This document shows positions 1 to 7,142 of a stretch of DNA of 64,000 nucleotides, piece by piece. The stretch is from positions 94,501 to 158,500 of the forward strand of contig NZ_LT629733.1 of assembly GCF_900104785.1 (NCBI RefSeq), given 5' to 3'. The notes beneath the pieces are model-generated. The model was not told the DNA's origin, made no database searches, and was given only the letters and a program-made list of their open reading frames with translations. The DNA is from Formosa sp. Hel1_31_208. GTDB lineage: Bacteria > Bacteroidota > Bacteroidia > Flavobacteriales > Flavobacteriaceae. Both the position numbers and the translations under genes were made by a program. How positions within the stretch are numbered: position 1 is the stretch's first letter; every line of letters begins with the position of its first letter.

Positions 1-398
1 ACTTCCTTTATGCATTTATTAGCAATGGCTGATAAGGTTAAGTCTGTACTCTTTTGCAATTCTCCTAGAAATGCAAGGTGATATACATCAAATAAAAATT
101 GCCTACCAATAGTAAAGGCAAAATTCGTATTGGGCTGTTCTACCAATAGTACATTTTTATAGTCACGCTCTTTTCTGAGCATTGCAATATCGTCTTCAGA
201 ACGCCCATCTCCGGCTATTTTTCCTGCATATTGAAAATAGCTTCGTACTTGTCCGAATAAATCTAAAGAAATATTGGTACAAGCAATATCAGTTTCTAAA
301 CTTGGACCATGTCCTGTTATTTCACCTAGGCGTTGACCGAGAATTAATGAATTATCAGCAATACCGAGGATATAATTATATAAATTTTCGTTTTTCAT
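1..398 (-). CDS. paaC: 1,2-phenylacetyl-CoA epoxidase subunit PaaC (partial, C-terminus beyond window)
   Basis: PaaC is the structural, non-catalytic partner of the di-iron subunit PaaA in the phenylacetyl-CoA epoxidase complex. The first 132 codons are present. Reading from the ATG at 398 gives a protein starting MKNENLYNYILGIADNS, followed by LILGQRL and the motif GHGPSLETDIACTNISLDL. These are the N-terminal signature of the PaaC ferritin-like helical family. The remainder lies before base 1. It is the last visible gene of paaE-paaA-paaB-paaC, 92 bp after paaB, in the usual family order, with paaD expected next. No ORF in the supplied set covers it because the stop codon is outside the window. 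Confidence 0.88.
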   Translation of the reverse strand, partial: MKNENLYNYILGIADNSLILGQRLGEITGHGPSLETDIACTNISLDLFGQVRSYFQYAGKIAGDGRSEDDIAMLRKERDYKNVLLVEQPNTNFAFTIGRQFLFDVYHLAFLGELQKSTDLTLSAIANKCIKE

Positions 399-490
399 TT
401 TAACTGTAAAACCTCTCGACTCTGCTCGAGGTGTTGTTTTAGTTATTGTTAATTATACAATTCCCACACAAGTTGGGACTCATAAGAGTA

Positions 491-778
491 TTACATGTGT
501 TTTATCTCATCTGGCACATCATAAAATGTGGGATGACGATACACTTTATCTTGAGCAGGCTCAAATAATTCTCCGTTATTTTCAGGATTTGAAGCGGTAA
601 TATGTTTTGATTCTACCACCCAAATACTTACACCTTCATTACGTCTTGTATAGACATCACGGGCATTCTCTAGGGCCATTTCTGCATCTGCAGCATGGAG
701 GCTTCCGAAGTGCCTGTGTTCTAATCCGTTTTTACTTCTCACGAAGATTTCCCAAAGCGGCCAGTTTTTTGTTGACAT
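491..778 (-). CDS. paaB: 1,2-phenylacetyl-CoA epoxidase subunit PaaB
   Basis: This 95-residue protein is the small subunit of the phenylacetyl-CoA epoxidase, which converts phenylacetyl-CoA to its ring-1,2-epoxide. The N-terminus WPLWEIFVRSKNGLEHRHFG and the following HAADAEMALENARDVYTRR stretch are characteristic of PaaB, and the length is normal for the family. It lies 12 bp downstream of paaA, so the two are probably translated from one message. PaaB is required in vivo for the complex but has no catalytic residues of its own. The assignment is secure from both sequence and position. Confidence 0.93.
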   Translation of the reverse strand: MSTKNWPLWEIFVRSKNGLEHRHFGSLHAADAEMALENARDVYTRRNEGVSIWVVESKHITASNPENNGELFEPAQDKVYRHPTFYDVPDEIKHM

Positions 779-790
779 AAGCTTATAGTT

Positions 791-1747
791 TTAAACTGCT
801 TGTTTTTCTTTTCTTGTTCGTTTTTTTTCTGCATGTACCATGGCAGCATCACGCACCCACTCTCCATTTTCCCATGCACCAACACGTGCTTTCATTCGTT
901 CTTTGTTCATTGGACCGTGCCCTTTGACTACTTGCCAGAATTCGTCCCAATCAATAGCTCCAAAATCATAACTCTGACGCTCTTCATTCCATTTTAGGTC
1001 TGGATCTGGAATCGTTAAGCCTAAAACATCTGCCTGAGGCACCGTTTGATCAATAAATTGTTGGCGCAATTCATCGTTAGTTTTACGTTTTAATTTCCAT
1101 TTCATGGACTGTTCGGTATGCACAGATTTGTCATCTGTTGGACCTAACATCATTAAACTTGGCCACCACCAGCGATTTAATGCGTCTTGAGCCATATCTT
1201 TTTGCTCAGGGGTTCCATTTGCAAGTTTTAACATGATTTCAAAACCTTGTCTCTGATGAAAGCTTTCTTCTTTACATACACGAATCATAGCTCTTGCATA
1301 AGGACCATAAGAGGTATTGCATAATGGCACTTGATTAATGATAGCGGCACCGTCAACCAACCATCCAACAGCACCCATATCTGCCCACGTAAGAGCAGGA
1401 TAGTTGAAGATACTTGAATATTTTGCTTTACCAGAATGAAGTTGTTGGTACAATTCATCTCGAGAGACTCCTAAAGTTTCACATGCGCTGTATAAGTACA
1501 GCCCATGACCGGCTTCATCTTGCACTTTTGCCAATAAGGCTACTTTACGTCGTAACGAAGGCGCTCTGGAAATCCAGTTCCCTTCAGGTAACATCCCAAC
1601 AATTTCAGAATGTGCATGCTGAGAAATTTGCCTAATATGTGTCTGTCGATACTTTTCGGGCATCCAATCTTTTGGTTCAATTTTCTCATCACGCGAAATG
1701 CGCTCATCGAATTGTCTTTCTAAACTTCTAATTTGTTCTTCACTCAT
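791..1747 (-). CDS. paaA: 1,2-phenylacetyl-CoA epoxidase catalytic subunit PaaA
   Basis: This is the 318-residue catalytic di-iron oxygenase subunit, which epoxidises the aromatic ring of phenylacetyl-CoA using O2 and electrons from PaaE. The carboxylate and histidine iron ligands of the ferritin-like fold are recognisable: the glutamate in [11 protein letters not shown], the EAGH motif in [12 protein letters not shown], and the EESFH motif in [12 protein letters not shown]. The length matches characterised PaaA proteins. The gene lies 91 bp after paaE and 12 bp before paaB. Expression probably follows the TetR-controlled promoter upstream of paaE. Confidence 0.95.
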   Translation of the reverse strand: MSEEQIRSLERQFDERISRDEKIEPKDWMPEKYRQTHIRQISQHAHSEIVGMLPEGNWISRAPSLRRKVALLAKVQDEAGHGLYLYSACETLGVSRDELYQQLHSGKAKYSSIFNYPALTWADMGAVGWLVDGAAIINQVPLCNTSYGPYARAMIRVCKEESFHQRQGFEIMLKLANGTPEQKDMAQDALNRWWWPSLMMLGPTDDKSVHTEQSMKWKLKRKTNDELRQQFIDQTVPQADVLGLTIPDPDLKWNEERQSYDFGAIDWDEFWQVVKGHGPMNKERMKARVGAWENGEWVRDAAMVHAEKKRTRKEKQAV

Positions 1748-1838
1748 AGTTTTTAGCTTTTAGCTGTTGGCTTGAGGCCACAAGCGAGTTTCTTTTTCTT
1801 TTTCATTTATGTTGATTGATGTAAACTTCTCATATCAT

Positions 1839-2912
1839 TTATACATCAAAATCCACTACTACTTTTTCAGCTGTTGGAACAGCTTGACAACTTAATACGA
1901 GTTGCTGTGACACTTCTTTTTCGTCTAGTGCATAATTGATTTTCATTTCCACAGACCCCTCTATAACTTTACATTTACAAGTGCTACATACCCCTCCTTT
2001 ACATGCAAAAGGCAAATCGGCTCCGGCATTTAAAGCCGCATCCAAAATATTATCATAATCTTTAGTCATGGTAAACTCAAATTCTTTACCACCATCAACA
2101 ATTGTAATTTCTACACCATCAACATTTTGTTGCGCGAGACGTTCAGCCCTTTTAATATCTTCTTCTGACAATCCCGACACAAACAGCTCGAAATGCACCA
2201 GTTCTTTTGGTAGTCCCTTGTTTATGAGATACTCACTTACATAATTTACCATTTTTTCTGGACCACAAAGAAACACTTCACTTGTATCAGGAATATCGAT
2301 AAATGTTTTTGTGAGAACTTGCATTTTATCGTCATCAAATCTTCCATTAAACAACTCGATATCTCGACGTTCTTTAGTTAAGAAATAGTAGATTTCTAAT
2401 CTTCCAAAAAAGGCATTTCTTAGTTGCTCAAGCTCTTCTTTAAAGATAATAGATTTAGCCGTCTTATTTACATAAAACAACTTACATGTCGAATTTGGTT
2501 CTACTTTAAGATGTGTCTTTATCATGGACAAAACTGGCGTTATCCCGCTACCTGCAGCAAAGAATAAATAGTTTTTATGTTCTTCCGGTTTAACAGGAAC
2601 TCCAAATGTTCCACTTGGCACCATCACTTCGAGATGGTCACCAGTTTTCAACTCTTCATTAATAAAGGTTGAAAATTTTCCGCCTGGAATTAGCTTAACC
2701 GCTACTTTCCATTCGTGTTCAATAGGACTTGAACACAACGAATATGATCGACGCACGTCTTCGCCATTGATATCAGCTTTTAAGGTCAAATGCTGTCCTT
2801 GTCTAAACTCATACACCTCCTTTAATTCTGAAGGAACCTCAAAAGTAACCACAGAAGTATCTTCAGTTTCTTTATATATATCTGCAACTTTTAAGTTGTG
2901 AAATTCTGCCAT
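1839..2912 (-). CDS. paaE: phenylacetyl-CoA epoxidase reductase subunit PaaE (FAD, 2Fe-2S)
   Basis: This 357-residue electron-transfer subunit passes electrons from NAD(P)H through FAD and a plant-type 2Fe-2S cluster to the PaaA di-iron centre. The N-terminal FAD domain carries RRSYSLCSSP, which binds flavin. The middle holds a nucleotide-binding segment (FFAAGSGITPVLSMIK) and the VFLCGPEKMV motif. The C-terminus has the cluster ligands in a CX4CX2C pattern at residues 304, 309 and 312, with the fourth cysteine at 342 (LSCQA). It is the first gene of the paa transcription unit. An 18-bp palindrome and a TATCTTTG -7 element lie just upstream. Confidence 0.94.
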   Translation of the reverse strand: MAEFHNLKVADIYKETEDTSVVTFEVPSELKEVYEFRQGQHLTLKADINGEDVRRSYSLCSSPIEHEWKVAVKLIPGGKFSTFINEELKTGDHLEVMVPSGTFGVPVKPEEHKNYLFFAAGSGITPVLSMIKTHLKVEPNSTCKLFYVNKTAKSIIFKEELEQLRNAFFGRLEIYYFLTKERRDIELFNGRFDDDKMQVLTKTFIDIPDTSEVFLCGPEKMVNYVSEYLINKGLPKELVHFELFVSGLSEEDIKRAERLAQQNVDGVEITIVDGGKEFEFTMTKDYDNILDAALNAGADLPFACKGGVCSTCKCKVIEGSVEMKINYALDEKEVSQQLVLSCQAVPTAEKVVVDFDV

Positions 2913-2931
2913 ATCTAATCCTGAATCTTTT

Positions 2932-2949
2932 AACTAACACTTGTTAGTT
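2932..2949. promoter_or_regulatory. palindromic TetR-type operator upstream of paaE
   Basis: An 18-bp inverted repeat with perfect 8-bp arms, AACTAACA-CT-TGTTAGTT, lies between the TetR gene and paaE, 20 bp before the paaE start codon. It follows directly after the predicted transcription start. The size and symmetry are typical of TetR dimer sites. I infer that the adjacent TetR protein represses the paa operon here and releases it with an aromatic CoA thioester, by analogy with PaaR-type regulators. Confidence 0.7.
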
Positions 2950-2956
2950 TGGTGAA

Positions 2957-2964
2957 CAAAGATA
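2957..2964 (-). promoter_or_regulatory. -7 promoter element for paaEABC
   Basis: The minus strand reads TATCTTTG, an exact match to the Bacteroidota -7 consensus TAnnTTTG. It sits immediately after the TetR stop codon and 45 bp before the paaE ATG. No convincing -33 TTTG is visible. Transcription from it would begin at the edge of the palindromic operator, which fits repression by steric block. Confidence 0.55.
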
Positions 2965-2981
2965 CAAAATATAATTCTTAA

Positions 2982-3551
2982 CTAATTGTTAATTCCTTCA
3001 ATGAGAACATCACTAAGGCTCTGAGCTAAATCCTTTGCGTTAAGGTCTTCTTTTTTGGGTATCCATAGGTAGAGTGAACGCAATGTTGTAAGCATTGAAA
3101 ACATAATAAGTTCTGGATTATTCTGTTTGACTTCAGCGGTAGAGATTCCTTCTTCTATAATCGCAAGAAAGTTCGCTTCATACTCATTTCTCAATTGCAA
3201 GTAATACTCCAATTGATCCTCGAGATGCATCCAATCATTATTTAATGATGCCATGCCATTTGTATTTAAAGCGGTAATATTGACATGTAATGACACAATT
3301 GCTTTAAGCTTTTCAATCGTGGATATTTCAGATAAAATAATAGTTTGCATTCCAGTTGTAAACGCCTCTGCAATATCAATAATAATAGCTTTTAGGATGT
3401 CTTGCTTAGAATTGATGTGGTTATACAAACTAGCGGCTTTCATGCCCATGGCAGTTGCTAAATCACGCATGGTCACAGCGCTGTAGCCCTTTTCTTTGAA
3501 AAGTCTAGCTGCGGTGGTGATAATTTCATCCTTACGTGTTTCTTGCTTCAT
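2982..3551 (-). CDS. TetR/AcrR family transcriptional regulator
   Basis: This 189-residue protein has a classic N-terminal TetR helix-turn-helix: KDEIITTAARLFKEKGYSAVTMRDLATAMGM, then AASLYNHINSKQDILKAI. The C-terminal ligand domain is divergent, as usual. It lies directly upstream of paaE with an 18-bp palindrome between them, so it is probably the phenylacetate-responsive repressor of the paa genes. Its own start codon abuts the stop of the DUF4230 gene with no gap, so it may be co-transcribed with gldB-gldC-DUF4230 while controlling the next promoter downstream. The ligand is inferred, not shown. Confidence 0.88.
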   Translation of the reverse strand: MKQETRKDEIITTAARLFKEKGYSAVTMRDLATAMGMKAASLYNHINSKQDILKAIIIDIAEAFTTGMQTIILSEISTIEKLKAIVSLHVNITALNTNGMASLNNDWMHLEDQLEYYLQLRNEYEANFLAIIEEGISTAEVKQNNPELIMFSMLTTLRSLYLWIPKKEDLNAKDLAQSLSDVLIEGINN

Positions 3552-4166
3552 TTAAAACTTAATATTTTGCAAGGCATCAATTTCAGTAATTGGAGACCCA
3601 TCATACTGAAGTGTCCAGCCTAATGAATTCGTCAAAATATAGAATTTCGCTAATTCGCTAATTAATCGGTTTTGTGCATTCAATTTCAAGTCTGATGCTT
3701 CCACTTTCTTCATCAATGAGGCTCTAACCGTTGCTTTGATGTCATTATAGTCTTGAGCTTCAAATTGATTAAAGAAATCGGCCTGAATGTCATAATATTC
3801 AAAATCTGGACTGATTGTAATTTCTTCTTCTGGGATGGATAAAATTAGAAGTGTTTTGCTAGTTTCATCAATTTCATATTCTATTTGACTCAAATCGTAA
3901 CCAATGGTGACATCGGCATTAACAATAACTATAGCTTGTTTTTTAGCTTCGAGTAAATCGCCAAATATGGCTTTAGAATTTTTATAGGTAAACACTTCAC
4001 TAAAGTGACCTTCAGTCACTACAAGTTTACCAACATTTCTCACCTGTTCTTTTATAAGTGCCGAATGTTCTTGAAGCACCATCTTATCCTCTCTTTTATC
4101 TCCACAATATTTGAACGTGAACAAAATGATAAGCGTAATGACAACTCCAAAAACTATTTTTCTCAT
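3552..4166 (-). CDS. DUF4230 domain-containing membrane-anchored protein
   Basis: This 204-residue protein has one N-terminal hydrophobic segment (about residues 4-20, IVFGVVITLIILFTF) and then an extracytoplasmic DUF4230 domain. The domain is recognised from its VGKLVVTEGHFSEV segment, a central region like QAIVIVNADVTIGYDLSQIEYEID, and an alpha-helical C-terminus ending in ILTNSLGWTLQYD. The biochemical role of the family is unknown. It sits between gldC (5 bp away) and the TetR gene (no gap), so it is probably part of the gldB-gldC transcription unit. No catalytic motif can be pointed to. Confidence 0.75.
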   Translation of the reverse strand: MRKIVFGVVITLIILFTFKYCGDKREDKMVLQEHSALIKEQVRNVGKLVVTEGHFSEVFTYKNSKAIFGDLLEAKKQAIVIVNADVTIGYDLSQIEYEIDETSKTLLILSIPEEEITISPDFEYYDIQADFFNQFEAQDYNDIKATVRASLMKKVEASDLKLNAQNRLISELAKFYILTNSLGWTLQYDGSPITEIDALQNIKF

Positions 4167-4171
4167 ATCGA

Positions 4172-4507
4172 CTACTTTTTAAGCTCTAACTTTTCAGCAA
4201 AATAATCACAAAAATCTTTCATAGTTGCGGTCATTTTTTCATCTTGCGTTGCTCTATAGAATGTATTGCTCATTTCAACTAGCGTTTGATGAAAAAATTG
4301 CTTCATTTCATCAACAGGCATATCTTTGGTCCAAAGGTCAATACGCAAGGTTTCTTTTGCATTCGAATCCCAAACTGCTAGCATCATTGCTTTCGCCTCT
4401 TCATTTGTAATCCCTCCATCTTCGGCGGTCCAATGCAATTGTTCTGGAACTTTATTTTCGTCTAATTGCACTTTAAGTTCAATAGTTGATGTATGATTCT
4501 TTCCCAT
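4172..4507 (-). CDS. gldC: gliding motility protein GldC
   Basis: This small cytoplasmic protein of 111 residues is the normal size for GldC. It begins with the family pattern STIELKVQLDENKVPEQLHW and carries the AEDGGITNEEAKAMMLAVWD segment typical of flavobacterial GldC proteins. In Flavobacterium johnsoniae, GldC is not essential but improves gliding, apparently by helping GldB accumulate or work. The gene overlaps the stop codon of gldB by one base, the conserved gldB-gldC arrangement. No signal peptide is present. Confidence 0.9.
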   Translation of the reverse strand: MGKNHTSTIELKVQLDENKVPEQLHWTAEDGGITNEEAKAMMLAVWDSNAKETLRIDLWTKDMPVDEMKQFFHQTLVEMSNTFYRATQDEKMTATMKDFCDYFAEKLELKK

Positions 4508-5466
4508 TATTTAGGTGGTTTATAATTTGATTTATTAAATATTTCCGCTGCTTCAGTTTGCAACATTTCTTTGAGAGACACCTTATTATTTCTCATATAA
4601 GCTCTCACAATTTGCCAGCCCAAAAACTGACCTAGGCGTCCTGGAGTTTCATTATCAATCTCTAAATAAAATTTCGAGAATGGTGCATCTGCAATAAATC
4701 GTGCGGGCAAACTACTATCTGAATCGAATAACATTTCATTTTCTACAAAATGTGTCCATATCATATCTTCGTTAGCTATTGCAAATTCTAGTTGCTGTTC
4801 TGTATAACCTATTTTTTCAGCGTCCGTTTTAAAAGGAATCATTTTATCTTTAAAATACAATTGCTTTCCAAAAAATATCATTTCGTCTAACAAGGTCTTT
4901 TTCTCAGTTTGAAAAATTTGCTTTTCGCTATATGCCTTTGCCAGATCAACAACTATTTGAGAGGGCCTCATGTTTTCGGCCAGATATTGTGGAATATTAT
5001 TGTAGAATTCATGATCACTCCCTAAATAATTATCTATGGCGACTAGAACAATTGTATCCGTAACGGCAATTTTAGTTCTGTATTTTACAAAATTGGTCAA
5101 TGTAATTACTCGAGGCTCACGAAAACTTTTATCATAATATTTCAAATGTTGAAATAACCGTTGAATGTCTGTAGTTACCGTTTTGAAATCACCGAACTTG
5201 GTATTTGTTGCGTCGTGTAATGCTAACTGAAAAGAATCTCTCATTCGTTCTATCCAAATGGAATCGGGAATGTTTTTAGAAAACAAAAACGGGAAGCCCG
5301 ATTTCAAACTTGATAATTCGTTTGGTTTTGCAGATGCAAATGCACGATCAAAACGTTCAACGATAAAACTAGTTTCAATTTTTGAAATTTTAGCCTCCAA
5401 GGCGTCATCACTTTTGCAACTCAAGAATGTGACTAATAATAGACTTAATATGGTAAATTGTTTCAT
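4507..5466 (-). CDS. gldB: gliding motility lipoprotein GldB
   Basis: This 319-residue lipoprotein has an N-terminal signal with lipobox LLVTFLSC (Cys at residue 17). GldB is needed for gliding and, in the wider family, supports the GldKLMN/T9SS machinery. Supporting segments are IVERFDRAFA near the N-terminus, DNYLGSDHEFY in the middle and a C-terminal GRLGQFLGWQIVRAYM stretch, all usual for GldB. It is divergent from nadE across a 105-bp spacer. A minus-strand TACCTTTG -7 element at 5536-5543 is the likely promoter for gldB-gldC and the genes downstream. Confidence 0.9.
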   Translation of the reverse strand: MKQFTILSLLLVTFLSCKSDDALEAKISKIETSFIVERFDRAFASAKPNELSSLKSGFPFLFSKNIPDSIWIERMRDSFQLALHDATNTKFGDFKTVTTDIQRLFQHLKYYDKSFREPRVITLTNFVKYRTKIAVTDTIVLVAIDNYLGSDHEFYNNIPQYLAENMRPSQIVVDLAKAYSEKQIFQTEKKTLLDEMIFFGKQLYFKDKMIPFKTDAEKIGYTEQQLEFAIANEDMIWTHFVENEMLFDSDSSLPARFIADAPFSKFYLEIDNETPGRLGQFLGWQIVRAYMRNNKVSLKEMLQTEAAEIFNKSNYKPPK

Positions 5467-5524
5467 ATGTGACTTTACAAAAACTTAATTAGAGTAAATT
5501 TTTATAACTAACGCTATTACATTA

Positions 5525-5554
5525 TTTTTGTTACGCAAAGGTACTTATTCTTTG
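5525..5554 (+). promoter_or_regulatory. candidate nadE promoter overlapping the divergent gldB promoter
   Basis: On the plus strand TTTTTG (5525-5530) is followed about 16 bp later by ATTCTTTG (5547-5554), close to the Bacteroidota -33/-7 pair, with nadE starting at 5572. The divergent gldB element TACCTTTG (complement 5536-5543) lies inside this interval. The two promoters are face to face and may exclude each other. Confidence 0.45.
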
Positions 5555-5571
5555 CAAAAAATCTCATTAAA

Positions 5572-6360
5572 ATGCAAACAGAAAAAGTTGTAGACCATAT
5601 TGTAAATTGGCTAAAGAACTATGCCATGAATGCTCGTGTCAATGGATTTGTTATTGGAATTTCTGGCGGAATAGACTCTGCAGTTACCTCATCACTTTGC
5701 GCCAAAACAGGATTAGAAGTTTTATGCATTGAAATGCCAATTCATCAAGCCGCTAGTCATGTAAGCAGAGCGCAAGAACATATTACTCATTTGAAATCAC
5801 GTTATTCTAATGTAAGAGCTACTCGAGTAGATTTGACACCTGTTTTTGAAGAGTTTAAAACCGAAGTCTCACTTGATGGCACACAAACTACTGTTGATAT
5901 GGCTTTGGCTAATACGAGAGCTAGATTAAGAATGACTGCCCTATACTATCACGCGGGTCTACTTGGAATGCTAGTAGCTGGTACTGGGAATAAAGTTGAA
6001 GATTTCGGTGTTGGTTTTTACACAAAATATGGTGATGGCGGAGTCGATTTGAGCCCGATTGCCGATCTTCTAAAGTCTGAAGTCTATAAGATTGGTGAAT
6101 ACCTTGAAGTACCCGAATCCATTATGAAAGCAGCACCTAGTGATGGGCTTTTTGGCGATGCGCGTAGTGATGAAGATCAAATTGGTGCTTCTTATCCCGA
6201 ATTAGAATGGGCCATGGAAATGAAAGATCAAGGACAAACAGAAGATGATTTTGAAGGACGCCAAAAGCAAGTGTTTCAAATCTTTATGAGATACAATCGC
6301 TCAAATACTCACAAAATGATTCCGATTCCAATTTGTGAAATTCCTAAAAATTTAAAGTAA
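5572..6360 (+). CDS. nadE: NAD+ synthase (ammonia-dependent type)
   Basis: The enzyme adenylates nicotinic acid adenine dinucleotide and amidates it to NAD+. At 262 residues it lacks the N-terminal glutaminase domain of longer NadE proteins, so it is the ammonia-using form. The ATP-binding loop GISGGIDSAVTSSLC lies at about residues 29-43. GTGNKVEDFGVGFYTKYGDGG and a C-terminal KAAPSDGLFGD region follow, both standard for the family. It is divergent from gldB and followed at a 147-bp distance by an orphan response regulator. The cluster of gldBC and nadE recurs in flavobacteria, from general knowledge. Confidence 0.95.
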   Translation: MQTEKVVDHIVNWLKNYAMNARVNGFVIGISGGIDSAVTSSLCAKTGLEVLCIEMPIHQAASHVSRAQEHITHLKSRYSNVRATRVDLTPVFEEFKTEVSLDGTQTTVDMALANTRARLRMTALYYHAGLLGMLVAGTGNKVEDFGVGFYTKYGDGGVDLSPIADLLKSEVYKIGEYLEVPESIMKAAPSDGLFGDARSDEDQIGASYPELEWAMEMKDQGQTEDDFEGRQKQVFQIFMRYNRSNTHKMIPIPICEIPKNLK

Positions 6361-6507
6361 TCCTTGTCTTTATTGCCTTAAATTAAGGTTTATATTGATT
6401 TTTTTAGTAATTTTATAAGGCAAATCTCCACATTCTTGAATTTATTTTTTTAAGTTCTGGCACCTAATACCAAATAACCAACTAACTAACTAATTAATTA
6501 ATATATT

Positions 6508-7137
6508 ATGATCAAGGTACTCGTCGTTGACAATCATCCTATCGTAACTACTGGATTTAAACTTTTGTTTGAAAATCATGATGAAATTCAAGTTATAGGC
6601 ACCGTTAGTAACGGTGTTGATATATTTGAATTTGTGAGACGGCACGATGTTGATGTTATTGTTTCAGAAATAGAACTTCCAGAGTTGAATGGAATTACAG
6701 CACTAAGAGCCATAAAAAAAGAACATGGCCACATCAATATTGTAATGTTTAGTTATCATCCTGAAGAAATTTATGCTATTAGCACTATAAAAGCTGGTGC
6801 ATCTGGATATGTTTCAAAGTCCGAATCTATTGAAGTTATCATTAAAGCTATTAAAAAAGCTTATCAGGGTGAAATTCACTTAAGTGATAAAATGTCTAAA
6901 CACCTCAATTACAATGACACCAAACAATCTAAAAGCAGAATTTACAAACGCTTATCAACTCGTGAAGTTGAAGTATTAAAATTGTTATCCTCTGGAAAAA
7001 AGAACAAAGAAATTGCTCAAGAACTGGATATTAATGAAAAAACAGTAAGCACCTACAAAGCTAGATTGTTTAAAAAGTTAAATGTTACAAATCTTATTGA
7101 TTTAGTCAACCAAGGAAAGCAGTTAGACATTACATAA
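6508..7137 (+). CDS. NarL/FixJ-type DNA-binding response regulator with degenerate receiver
   Basis: The 209-residue protein has an N-terminal receiver domain (1-120) and a C-terminal LuxR helix-turn-helix (about 145-205; LSTREVEVLKLLSSGKKNKEIAQ). The receiver is altered at two key places. The acidic pair that binds Mg2+ reads DN (residues 8-9) instead of DD, and the phospho-acceptor aspartate is Glu54 in VSEIELPELNG. Ser82 and Lys104 of the switch region remain. No sensor kinase is adjacent. I infer a regulator that works without phosphorylation or is permanently in an active-like form. A 4-bp tandem run (ACTA then ATTA units, 6480-6501) fills the ribosome-binding region. Confidence 0.87.
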   Translation: MIKVLVVDNHPIVTTGFKLLFENHDEIQVIGTVSNGVDIFEFVRRHDVDVIVSEIELPELNGITALRAIKKEHGHINIVMFSYHPEEIYAISTIKAGASGYVSKSESIEVIIKAIKKAYQGEIHLSDKMSKHLNYNDTKQSKSRIYKRLSTREVEVLKLLSSGKKNKEIAQELDINEKTVSTYKARLFKKLNVTNLIDLVNQGKQLDIT

Positions 7138-7142
7138 TTCTC

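Noticed and set aside
399..490. Possible hairpin ACCTCTCGAC...CTCGAGGT between paaB and paaC
   Set aside because: Pairing is imperfect and there is no T-run; it lies inside an operon.
6480..6502. 4-bp tandem repeat before the NarL-type regulator as a phase-variable switch
   Set aside because: Only about three ACTA and three ATTA units in a non-coding leader; too short to claim slippage.
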